Positions 9,166 through 15,598 of a stretch of DNA of 23,382 nucleotides are shown here, piece by piece. The stretch covers positions 1-23,382 of the forward strand of contig JBBILG010000020.1 of the NCBI GenBank assembly GCA_037445085.1. Direction: 5' to 3'. The stretch is from JBBILG01 sp037445085. Lineage in GTDB: Bacteria; Pseudomonadota; Gammaproteobacteria; Burkholderiales; Methylophilaceae. The translations under genes were made by a program, and so were the position numbers. Under the pieces are notes generated by a model. The model saw only the letters and a list, made by a program, of their open reading frames with translations, was not told the DNA's origin and ran no database searches. Numbering within the stretch: position 1 is the stretch's first letter; every line of letters starts with the position of its first letter.

Positions 9166-10244
9166 GCCGCCTGCGCCAGCATCGGGTAGTCGATGTAGCC
9201 CTGTTCGCCACCACCGTAGAAGGTGTTCGGGTCCGCCTCGTTGAGCGGGGCATCGCGGCGGAAGCGCTCCACCAGGTCCGGGTTGGCGATGAACGGCACC
9301 CCGAAAGCCACGCAATCGGCATGTCCGGATGCGATGGCGGCGTTGCCGCGCGCCTTGTCATAGCCGCCGTTGGCCATGTAGTTGCCCCGCCAGGCACGGC
9401 GCAGCCCGGTGAAATCGAAGGGCGGCGCATCGCCGGTCATGCCGGTTTCCACCACGTGCAGATAGGCCAGGTTGAACAGGCCCAGCGTCTCTGCCACGTG
9501 GTTGAACAGTGCCTGCGGGCTGGAGTCGCGCATGTCGTTGAAACCGTTGACGGGCGAGATGCGCACGCCGACGCGGTCAGCACCCCACACCTTGCTCACC
9601 GCCGCCGTCACCTCGGTCAGCAACCGCGTGCGGTTGGCGATGGAACCGCCGTACTGGTCGCGCCTCCGGTTGGTGCCATCGCGCAGGAACTGGTCCAGCA
9701 GGTAACCGTTGGCGGCGTGCACCTCCACGCCGTCGAAGCCGGCAGCCAAGGCATGGGCGGCCGCCTGGCGATACTCCTCGACGATGCCGGAAATCTCGTC
9801 GGTTTCCAGCGCGCGCGGGGTGACGAAATCCTGCAGGCCGGCGTAGGTGAACGCCTGCCCCGCCGGGCGGATGGCGGAAGGCGCCACCGGCAGCGCGTTG
9901 CCAGGCAACAGCGAAGGGTGCGAGATGCGGCCGACATGCCACAGTTGCAGGTAGATTTTGCCGCCCCTGGCATGCACCGCCTCCACCACCTTGCGCCAGC
10001 CCGCCACCTGCGCATCGGTGTGGATGCCGGGCAGGGCCGGGTAGCCGTGCGCCATAGGCGAGATCGGCGTCGCTTCGGTGATGATGAGGCCGGCACCGGC
10101 TCGCTGCGCGTAGTAGGTGACGTTGATGTCCTGCGGCAGGTTGCCGGGCATGGCGGCACGGTTACGCGTGAGCGGTGCCATGACGATGCGGTTGGCGAGC
10201 TCGGTGCGGCCGAGCTGCACCGGCGTGAACAGATCCTTGCTCAT
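9162..10244 (-). CDS. Old Yellow Enzyme family alkene reductase
   Basis: This is a 360-residue FMN-dependent TIM-barrel oxidoreductase of the NemA/OYE type, complete for the family. Visible hallmarks are IVMAPLTRNRA, YYAQRAGAGLIITEAT, LQLWHVGR, the substrate-binding HxxN within VHAANGYLLDQFL, and NRTRLLTEV. The C-terminal phosphate-binding region includes CVAFGVPFIANPDLVER and the NTFYGGGEQGYIDYP tail. It reduces activated C=C bonds, nitroesters or nitroaromatics with NAD(P)H. Its ATG overlaps a preceding stop at 10241 by 4 bp, and its stop overlaps the DUF123 start. Divergent control by the LysR gene at 11568 is likely, as is common for OYE genes. Confidence 0.92.
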   Translation of the reverse strand: MSKDLFTPVQLGRTELANRIVMAPLTRNRAAMPGNLPQDINVTYYAQRAGAGLIITEATPISPMAHGYPALPGIHTDAQVAGWRKVVEAVHARGGKIYLQLWHVGRISHPSLLPGNALPVAPSAIRPAGQAFTYAGLQDFVTPRALETDEISGIVEEYRQAAAHALAAGFDGVEVHAANGYLLDQFLRDGTNRRRDQYGGSIANRTRLLTEVTAAVSKVWGADRVGVRISPVNGFNDMRDSSPQALFNHVAETLGLFNLAYLHVVETGMTGDAPPFDFTGLRRAWRGNYMANGGYDKARGNAAIASGHADCVAFGVPFIANPDLVERFRRDAPLNEADPNTFYGGGEQGYIDYPMLAQAA

Positions 10245-10452
10245 TGGCTCTTCTCCTGGTGCGGTTTTTCCTTGATGGTCCGGATGAGCAGGGTGATCCC
10301 GAGATCACTGCCCCCCGTGGCGTTGGGTCTGGCGGTACAGCCGAAACCGTAGTCGGCGGCGTTGAGGGTGTCCACGCCTCGAAACCGGCGTGCTCGGCCA
10401 GGGCGCTGCCGTTCCCGGCGGCGAGCCCGAGCGCTGCGATGGGTCGTTTCAT
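10241..10452 (-). pseudogene. Small unrecognised gene, apparently frameshifted
   Basis: I do not recognise this gene. An ATG at 10452, 7 bases after the pirin stop, opens MKRPIAALGLAAGNGSALAE, which resembles a weak signal peptide or Rossmann-like start. A second frame ends at a TGA (10241-10243) that overlaps the Old Yellow Enzyme ATG. It reads VDTLNAADYGFGCTAR and later DLGITLLIRTIKEK, with GC-rich third positions as in real genes here. The total of 212 bases is one short of a multiple of three. A single missing base near the GCGTGG at about 10372-10377 would join both halves into about 70 residues. Both ends fit the operon's coupling pattern, so a broken or misread small gene is the simplest reading. 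A longer gene with an internal deletion is also possible. Confidence 0.45.
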
Positions 10453-10459
10453 GGCGAGA

Positions 10460-11179
10460 TCAAGAAAGTGAAACGGGATGGGCCGGCAGGTCGAACAGCA
10501 GCGCTTCGCCCTCGCCGCGACCGCCGAGAATCAGGCTGTCCGCCGCACTTACGGCCACGCCGTCGCCCTGCGTCAGCGCAATGCCGTTGAGCGTGAGTCC
10601 GCCGCGTGCGACGTGCAGATAACAGACGCGGTGCGGCCGTGCCGCATACGCCAGCCGGTCGCCGTCCTGCAGGCGGGCGGCATGGAGCGTGGCGTCCTGG
10701 TGCAGGGTGAGCGAGCCCCCGCGTCCATCCGGGGTCGCCACCGGCTGCCAGCGGCCGCGCAGTTCGTCGGCCACCAGGCGCTGCTGTTCGTAACCCGGCG
10801 CGATGCCACGCTGGCGCGGCAGCAGCCAGATTTGCAGGAGATGCACCGGCTCGTGCGCCGACGCATTGAATTCGCTGTGGCGGATGCCGGTGCCGGCGCT
10901 CATGCGCTGCATCTCGCCGGCGCCGATCCCGGCCTCGTTGCCCAGGCTGTCGCGGTGGCGCAGCGTACCGGACAGCACATAGGTGATGATTTCCATGTCG
11001 CGGTGCGCGTGCATGGCAAAACCGGCGCCCGGTGCGATTGTATCGTCGTTGATGACGCGCAGCACGGAAAAGCCCATGTGGGCCGGGTCGTGATAATCCG
11101 CGAACGAGAAGGTGTGCCAGCTTTGCAGCCAGCCGTGGTCGGCGTGGCCGCGCTCGCCGGCGCGACGAATCTGCATCAT
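10460..11179 (-). CDS. Pirin family protein
   Basis: This is a 239-residue bicupin of the pirin family. The N-terminal cupin shows LQSWHTFSFADYHDP, the metal-binding GFAMHAHRDMEIITYV (two His and a Glu), SGTLRHRDS and GTGIRHSEFN, where the fourth-ligand His lies. The C-terminal cupin is more divergent. Bacterial pirins bind iron or another metal. Some have quercetinase activity and others modulate redox enzymes, so the role here is uncertain. The start is one of two adjacent ATGs (11179 or 11176), 4 bases after the CDGSH gene stop. Pairing with a CDGSH protein and an Old Yellow Enzyme suggests an oxidative or electrophile-stress function. Confidence 0.9.
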   Translation of the reverse strand: MMQIRRAGERGHADHGWLQSWHTFSFADYHDPAHMGFSVLRVINDDTIAPGAGFAMHAHRDMEIITYVLSGTLRHRDSLGNEAGIGAGEMQRMSAGTGIRHSEFNASAHEPVHLLQIWLLPRQRGIAPGYEQQRLVADELRGRWQPVATPDGRGGSLTLHQDATLHAARLQDGDRLAYAARPHRVCYLHVARGGLTLNGIALTQGDGVAVSAADSLILGGRGEGEALLFDLPAHPVSLS

Positions 11180-11183
11180 GCGG

Positions 11184-11423
11184 TCAAAGTGCCTTGTGAG
11201 TGCCGTCGCAGAGCGCGCCGCTGCCGCTGTGCTTGCAGCCGCAGAAATAGACGGTGCCGTCCTGCGCGGCCCGGTACTCCAGCGGATTGAAGCCGCTGCC
11301 GGCATGCGAGCCGTCGCAGAAGGGCTGGCTGGCGCTTCTGCCGCAGGCGCACCACCAGTAGCTCTTGCCGGCCTCGACGGCGACGGCGTAAGGGTATTTG
11401 CGGGCGACGACAGGCTCGGACAT
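11184..11423 (-). CDS. CDGSH iron-sulfur domain protein (tandem)
   Basis: This is a 79-residue protein with two CDGSH-type [2Fe-2S] sites. The first is WWCACGRSASQPFCDGSH and the second YFCGCKHSGSGALCDGTH. Each supplies three Cys and one His as ligands, so it should carry two labile, pH-sensitive clusters within a monomer. No signal peptide or membrane anchor is present, unlike mitochondrial mitoNEET. Family members take part in cluster transfer or redox sensing. It is the first gene of the - strand operon. AGGAG lies 9 bases before the ATG, and pirin starts 4 bases after its stop. Confidence 0.92.
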   Translation of the reverse strand: MSEPVVARKYPYAVAVEAGKSYWWCACGRSASQPFCDGSHAGSGFNPLEYRAAQDGTVYFCGCKHSGSGALCDGTHKAL

Positions 11424-11461
11424 GGCGGGTTACTCCTAGACGGGCCGGGCAAGGCGGGCAG

Positions 11462-11477
11462 CGGGCGGTCCCGCCCG
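11462..11477 (-). promoter_or_regulatory. GC hairpin/palindrome in the redox-operon leader
   Basis: CGGGCGG and CCGCCCG form a perfect 7-bp inverted repeat separated by TC, 38 bases upstream of the CDGSH start codon. It lies in the presumed untranslated leader of the operon. It could be a protein-binding palindrome or part of a leader RNA structure. No function can be assigned. Confidence 0.35.
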
Positions 11478-11502
11478 GCAGGGGTTGTGGATGCCGATAA
11501 GT

Positions 11503-11555
11503 TTGACAATTTCTTTTTTCGGGATAAACATTCAATCCATCAATTATTTATCCCG
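11503..11555 (+). promoter_or_regulatory. lysR promoter and candidate LysR operator
   Basis: A perfect -35 hexamer TTGACA lies at 11503-11508, with TAAACA (3 of 6 matches to TATAAT) 16 bases downstream at 11525-11530. A perfect inverted repeat, CGGGATAAA at 11520-11528 and TTTATCCCG at 11547-11555, overlaps the -10 region. Its half-site centres are about 27 bp apart, or under three helical turns. This AT-rich island stands out in a GC-rich genome. LysR-family regulators usually bind such dyads between divergent genes, so autorepression plus control of the - strand operon is the inferred role. The promoter of the opposite strand is not clear to me. Confidence 0.6.
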
Positions 11556-11567
11556 TAAATCGCAACA

Positions 11568-12491
11568 ATGGACAGACTGCTCGCCATGCGCGTGTTCGCC
11601 ACCGTGGTGGAGACCGGCGCCTTCTCCCGTGCCGCGGAACAGTTGCATCTGTCCGCCTCCGCCGCCTCGCGCCACGTGGCCGAACTGGAAAGACAAGTGG
11701 GTGCCCAGTTGTTGCAACGCTCCACCCGGCGGCTGCACCTCACCGGCGTCGGCGCGGATTACTACGAGCGCTGCCGCAGCATACTTGCCGACGTCGAGGA
11801 AGCGGAAGCACAGGCGGCCACGGCGGAAAGCCAACCGCGCGGCACCTTGCGCATCAGCCTGCCGCACAGCTTCGGCCTGCGCTACGTGGCGCCGCTGGTG
11901 CCGGATTTCTGCAAGCGCTATCCCGAACTGCAACTGGAGTTGAGTTTTTCCGACCGCCAGATCGACCTGGTGGAAGAAGGCATCGACATGGCGGTACGCA
12001 TCGCGCGCGACCTGAAGACCAGCCTGGTGGCGCGCAAGCTGGCGCCGGCGCGTGTCGTCTGCTGCGCCTCGCCGGCCTATCTGGCGGAGCACGGCACGCC
12101 GGCATCGCCCCGCGAGCTCGCCCGGCACGAATGCATCACCTACAGCTATTCCCCTGCCGCCAACACCTGGACGTTCCAGCGCGACGGCAGGATGCTGGAC
12201 GTTCCGGTCAAGGGCCGGCTGCGCGCCAACAGCGGCGACATGGGGCGCCTTGCCGCCCTGGACGGGCTGGGCATCACCACCCTGCCCACCTTCATCGTCT
12301 GCGACGACCTGCGCGCCGGCAGGCTGGTGCCGCTGCTCACCGATCATCCCCTCCCCAGCCTCGCCGTGCATGCGGTGTACCTGCCGGGCGCGCGCCGCGC
12401 GGCGCGCATCAAGGCCATGACGGACTATCTGTGGGATGCCCTGGGTCGCGGCAATCCACCGTGGGGCGACAGCGACGAATCTGGCATATAA
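11568..12491 (+). CDS. LysR-family transcriptional regulator
   Basis: This is a 307-residue regulator. Residues 1-60 form the winged helix-turn-helix (MRVFATVVETGAFSRAAEQL, then ASAASRHVAELERQVG and LLQRSTRRLHLT). Residues 90-295 form the periplasmic-binding-like effector domain (RGTLRISLPHSFGLRYVAPL, DLVEEGIDMAVRI, GLGITTLPTFIV). It belongs to the subgroup that often represses a divergent quinone, NADPH or OYE-type reductase gene. It is transcribed away from the CDGSH-to-nitroreductase operon, and the 144-bp gap carries a perfect 9-bp dyad. The ATG at 11568 gives the canonical MDRLLAMRVF start but has no clear Shine-Dalgarno sequence. The effector is unknown. Confidence 0.92.
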   Translation: MDRLLAMRVFATVVETGAFSRAAEQLHLSASAASRHVAELERQVGAQLLQRSTRRLHLTGVGADYYERCRSILADVEEAEAQAATAESQPRGTLRISLPHSFGLRYVAPLVPDFCKRYPELQLELSFSDRQIDLVEEGIDMAVRIARDLKTSLVARKLAPARVVCCASPAYLAEHGTPASPRELARHECITYSYSPAANTWTFQRDGRMLDVPVKGRLRANSGDMGRLAALDGLGITTLPTFIVCDDLRAGRLVPLLTDHPLPSLAVHAVYLPGARRAARIKAMTDYLWDALGRGNPPWGDSDESGI

Positions 12492-12724
12492 TTCCAACTG
12501 ATCCATTGGACCGGACGGACAATCCGGAATAATTCGCAACAACCCATCCGCCCCGACCGCCATGGCCCAAGATCATGCCCCGCAGCAACCCGGCCCCGTC
12601 TGTGCGGGCCGCCTCCGGCCGGCAGCATCGACCTTCATGGGGGCGGCCATGCCGGTGACGCCGCGCCGGGGGCTACCGCCGGACGGTGGTGCCGAACACC
12701 AACGGTCATCGCGCTGAGGCCGGC
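12492..12724. other. Intergenic stretch with an unsupported small open frame
   Basis: This gap of 233 bases separates lysR and the NAD(P)HX repair gene. A perfect TATAAT (12487-12492) straddles the lysR stop but lacks a -35. TTGGAC at 12506-12511 and AATAAT at 12528-12533 (16-bp spacing) form a mediocre alternative promoter, with CCGGA/TCCGG repeats between the boxes. An open frame from the ATG at 12561 to the TGA at 12717 would encode 51 residues starting MAQDHAPQQPGPVC. It has no ribosome-binding site, and I recognise no family. It may be the remains of a gene or a leader. Confidence 0.3.
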
Positions 12725-14179
12725 ATGCAGCCGCTCTACACCACTGCGGAAATCCGCGCCATCGAGCAGACGCGCGGCGCCGACGGGCTGATGGAGCGGG
12801 CCGGCCTGGCCGTCGCCGGGCTGGCGGCCAGCCTCGCGGCGGACAGTCGCCCCATCCTGGTGCTGGCCGGCCCCGGCAATAACGGCGGCGACGCCTTGGT
12901 GGCGGCGCGCCATCTGAAATCCCGCTGGCACTGCGTGGACGTCGTCTTCAGCGGCGATGCCGGCCGCCTGCCGGCCGATGCCAGGGCCGCCCTCACCGCC
13001 TGGCTGGCCTGCGGCGGCACGCTGCTGGAGGAGATTCCCGCGGGCAGCGCGCATGGCCTCATCATCGACGGCCTGTTCGGCATCGGCCTCGGACGCGCGC
13101 CGAACGGCCGCCACGCCGACCTGATCCAGTGGATCAACGCCCAGTCCGCGCCCGTGCTGGCCATTGACGTGCCCAGCGGCCTTGACGCCGACACCGGCCG
13201 TGTACTTGGGCACGCCGTGGTGGCCGATCACACCCTGACCTTCATCTCCGGCAAGCCGGGGCTCTACACCCTGGACGGGCCGGATCATGCCGGGGTGGTG
13301 CATGTCTGCAAGCTGGGCCTGGAGGCGCCGCAGGGCCCAGGCAGCCTGCTCGATGCCGCGCCGGCCTTGCCGGCGCCGCGCCGGCGCAACAGTCACAAGG
13401 GTAGTCACGGCAGCGTGGGCGTGCTGGGTGGCGATGCCGGCATGGCGGGCGCCGCTCTGCTGGCGGCACGCGGCGCACTGCTCGCCGGCGCCGGGCGTGT
13501 CTACTGCGGGCTGCTGGCAGCGGATGCGCCCCCGTTCGACCCCGGCCAGCCCGAGCTGATGCTGCGCGGCGGCCCGGCTCTGGTCGCGCTCGACCACCTC
13601 ACCGCGCTGGCGGTCGGCCCCGGCCTGGGGCGTTCTGGCCATGCCGGGACCCTGCTGCGGCAGGCGTTGTGCCACCCGGCGCCGCTGCTCCTGGATGCCG
13701 ATGCGCTGCACCTGCTGGCGGAACCGGAACTGCGCCGGCTGGCCGCCAGCCGCAGCGCCACCACCCTGCTCACGCCGCACCCGGGCGAAGCCGCCGCCCT
13801 GCTCGGCTGCAGCGCCGCTGAAGTCCAGGCCGAGCGCATCGCCGCGGCCTGCCGCATCGCCCGCGACTACCGCGCCGTCACCGTGCTCAAGGGCTGCGGA
13901 AGCGTCATCGCCTCCCCGGATGGGCGCTGGTGGATCAATGCCAGCGGCAACCCCGGCCTCGCCAGCGCCGGCATGGGCGACGTGCTGGCCGGCCTCGTCG
14001 CCGCGCTCCTTGCCCAGGGCATGCAGCCGCTGGCCGCCACGCTGCTCGGCGTCTACCTGCACGGCGCCGCCGCCGACAGGCTGGTCGGCGCAGGCAGCGG
14101 CCCCCTGGGGCTGACCGCCGGCGAGGTGGCGGCCGCCGCGCGCGACCTGCTCAACATCTGGATCAAGGAAGCCCATTGA
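12725..14179 (+). CDS. nnr: Bifunctional NAD(P)HX epimerase/dehydratase
   Basis: This is a 484-residue two-domain repair enzyme. The N-terminal YjeF_N domain (about 1-205) epimerises S/R-NAD(P)HX and shows VLAGPGNNGGDALVAARHL, LIIDGLFGIGLGR and AIDVPSGLDADTG. The C-terminal domain (about 220-484), ribokinase-like, dehydrates the damaged cofactor using ADP. It shows HKGSHGSVGVLGG, LTPHPGEAAALLG and the catalytic-region motif NASGNPGLASAGMGDVLAG. The ATG at 12725 is supported by GAGG 5 bases upstream and by homology starting at LYTTAEIRAIEQ. Further upstream codons lack support. Its stop overlaps the TTG start of the MoxR gene. It is a housekeeping metabolite-repair function, probably cytoplasmic. 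Confidence 0.95.
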   Translation: MQPLYTTAEIRAIEQTRGADGLMERAGLAVAGLAASLAADSRPILVLAGPGNNGGDALVAARHLKSRWHCVDVVFSGDAGRLPADARAALTAWLACGGTLLEEIPAGSAHGLIIDGLFGIGLGRAPNGRHADLIQWINAQSAPVLAIDVPSGLDADTGRVLGHAVVADHTLTFISGKPGLYTLDGPDHAGVVHVCKLGLEAPQGPGSLLDAAPALPAPRRRNSHKGSHGSVGVLGGDAGMAGAALLAARGALLAGAGRVYCGLLAADAPPFDPGQPELMLRGGPALVALDHLTALAVGPGLGRSGHAGTLLRQALCHPAPLLLDADALHLLAEPELRRLAASRSATTLLTPHPGEAAALLGCSAAEVQAERIAAACRIARDYRAVTVLKGCGSVIASPDGRWWINASGNPGLASAGMGDVLAGLVAALLAQGMQPLAATLLGVYLHGAAADRLVGAGSGPLGLTAGEVAAAARDLLNIWIKEAH

Positions 14180-15087
14180 ACCCACTCACCGAAGCCATCG
14201 TCCAGGCCGCCGGCCGCATTATCCTCGGCAAGGAACGGCAGATCCGCCTGGCGCTGGCCTGCCTCCTGGCGCGCGGCCACCTGCTCATCGAGGATATGCC
14301 CGGTATGGGCAAGACCACGCTGGCGCATGCGCTGGCTCGGCTGCTCGGGCTGGAATTCCACCGCGTGCAGTTCACCAGCGATCTGCTGCCGGCCGACATC
14401 CTCGGCGTGTCGGTGTACGACCGCAACGCTGCCGTCTTCAAGTTCCATCCTGGCCCGGTGTTCACCAACGTATTGCTGGCGGACGAGATCAACCGCGCCT
14501 CGCCCAGGACGCAGAGCGCGCTGCTGGAAGTCATGGAAGAAGGCCAGGTGACGCTGGAAGGCGAAACCCGCGGGCTGCCGGCGCCGTTTTTCGTCATCGC
14601 CACGCAGAATCCGCTGCACCACGTCGGCACCTTTCCCCTGCCGGAATCCCAGCTCGACCGCTTCCTCATGTGCATCGAACTGGGCTATCCGGACGCGCGC
14701 GCCGAGCGCAGCCTGCTGGCCGGCAACGGCACGCGCGACAGCATCTCCGCCCTGCAGCCATGTCTGGACGGCAAGCGCCTGCTGCAAATGCAGGAGGCGG
14801 TCGGCCGCGTGCTGGTGGCCGATCCGCTGCTCGACTATCTGCAGGCGCTCATTGCCCACAGCCGGCGTGCGCCGCAATTCGCCAGCGGCCTGTCGCCGCG
14901 CGCCGGGCTCGCCATCAAGCGCGCCGCCCAGTCCTGGGCGCTGATGGCCGGGCGCGACTATGCGGTGCCGGAGGATGTGCAGGCGGTACTGCCCGCCGTG
15001 GCCGGCCACCGGCTGCGCGCGGCGCCGGGCACGGGCAGCGGCGAGACGGTGGAAGAACTGCTGCATGCCGTGCCGGTGACGGCATAG
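14176..15087 (+). CDS. MoxR-family AAA+ ATPase
   Basis: This is a 303-residue AAA+ ATPase of the MoxR group. Walker A is EDMPGMGKTTLA at about residue 40, Walker B is VLLADEINRASPRTQSALL, sensor 1 is FVIATQNP, and the GLSPRAG segment lies in the lid. MoxR proteins act as chaperones, usually for VWA or DUF58 proteins encoded next door. I place the start at the TTG at 14176, which overlaps the preceding stop and has AAGGA 7 bases upstream. The gene ends exactly at the left terminus of a repeat element. The next gene is convergent and unrelated, so the expected DUF58 and transglutaminase genes are missing here. Confidence 0.92.
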   Translation: MNPLTEAIVQAAGRIILGKERQIRLALACLLARGHLLIEDMPGMGKTTLAHALARLLGLEFHRVQFTSDLLPADILGVSVYDRNAAVFKFHPGPVFTNVLLADEINRASPRTQSALLEVMEEGQVTLEGETRGLPAPFFVIATQNPLHHVGTFPLPESQLDRFLMCIELGYPDARAERSLLAGNGTRDSISALQPCLDGKRLLQMQEAVGRVLVADPLLDYLQALIAHSRRAPQFASGLSPRAGLAIKRAAQSWALMAGRDYAVPEDVQAVLPAVAGHRLRAAPGTGSGETVEELLHAVPVTA

Positions 15088-15245
15088 AATCCATTTCAGC
15101 AGGCTGGCGAGCGCAGCCAAATGGGGCGCGCCCGGAACGCAGCGACGAGACGGTACACGCAAGTACGGCGCGGAGCGAGCACCGCGCAACGCCGCGATTC
15201 GCCCGCGCAGCCACTGGTTCAGGGATTCCCTAACGAAATGGATTC
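15087..15245. repeat. MITE-like element with 11-bp terminal inverted repeats
   Basis: GAATCCATTTC at 15087-15097 and GAAATGGATTC at 15235-15245 are perfect inverted copies enclosing 137 bases with no gene. The interior is structured. GCGCGG and CCGCGC form a hairpin at about 15158-15177, and GCGCAGCC occurs twice as a direct repeat near the two ends. The left terminus supplies the last base of the MoxR stop codon. The arrangement looks like a small non-autonomous mobile element or an intergenic repeat family. No target duplication is evident, and copy number elsewhere cannot be seen from this window. Confidence 0.55.
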
Positions 15246-15249
15246 ATGG

Positions 15250-15597
15250 TCACGAGATGCCGCGGCGGCAGCGGCGTAACAGCAGCAGGGCCGCGGCGAT
15301 GCCGGCGGCATCCGCCAGCAAATCCCAGCCGCTGGCAACGCGCATCGCCAGATGGCGCTGGTGCCACTCGTCCGCTGCCCCGATGGCCAGCACCGTGAGC
15401 CCGGTCGCTGCCAGCGGCATGTGCATGCCGCGGCCCAGCAGCAGCGTCATGACGAAATAGATGGCGAAATGCGCCAGCTTGTCCCAGGGCGGCGCCAGCA
15501 GACCGCCGCTGGCAGGCTGGGCGCCGCCCCAGAACAGCGCGATGACCATGAGGAGGAAGGCGAGGCAGTGGCGCCAGTCGCGGACATGCAGATTCAC
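15250..15597 (-). CDS. VanZ-like membrane protein
   Basis: This is a 115-residue integral membrane protein with about four helices. They lie at CLAFLLMVIALFWGG, LAHFAIYFVMTLLLG, LAATGLTVLAIGAADEW and DLLADAAGIAAALLLL. WDKLAHFAIYF, DEWHQ and the final helix with D-x-x-AD-x-x-G are typical of the VanZ-like domain, whose biochemical role is largely unknown. VanZ itself gives low-level teicoplanin resistance, but most relatives, including this one, are not resistance genes. I place the start at the GTG at 15597, just past the stop of the preceding nucleotidyltransferase gene, so expression is probably by translational coupling. It closes the polysaccharide-precursor operon. Confidence 0.78.
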   Translation of the reverse strand: MNLHVRDWRHCLAFLLMVIALFWGGAQPASGGLLAPPWDKLAHFAIYFVMTLLLGRGMHMPLAATGLTVLAIGAADEWHQRHLAMRVASGWDLLADAAGIAAALLLLRRCRRGIS

Positions 15598-15598
15598 G

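Noticed and set aside
8755..9315. A continuous 186-codon - strand frame covering the DUF123 region.
   Set aside because: Only its middle matches the DUF123 N-terminal half. The upstream part lies inside the Old Yellow Enzyme gene and the downstream part is out-of-frame sequence after the frameshift.
12487..12492. A perfect TATAAT at the end of lysR taken as a promoter.
   Set aside because: No -35 hexamer or extended -10 TG lies at the right distance, so by itself it is weak evidence.
12635..14185. A - strand open frame of over 500 codons opposite the NAD(P)HX repair gene.
   Set aside because: It is an antisense shadow with no motifs. The + strand gene has full catalytic signatures.
15250..15597. 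VanZ-like gene as an antibiotic-resistance determinant.
   Set aside because: There is no vanHAX or other glycopeptide-resistance gene nearby. VanZ-like domains are common in membrane proteins of sugar and envelope operons.
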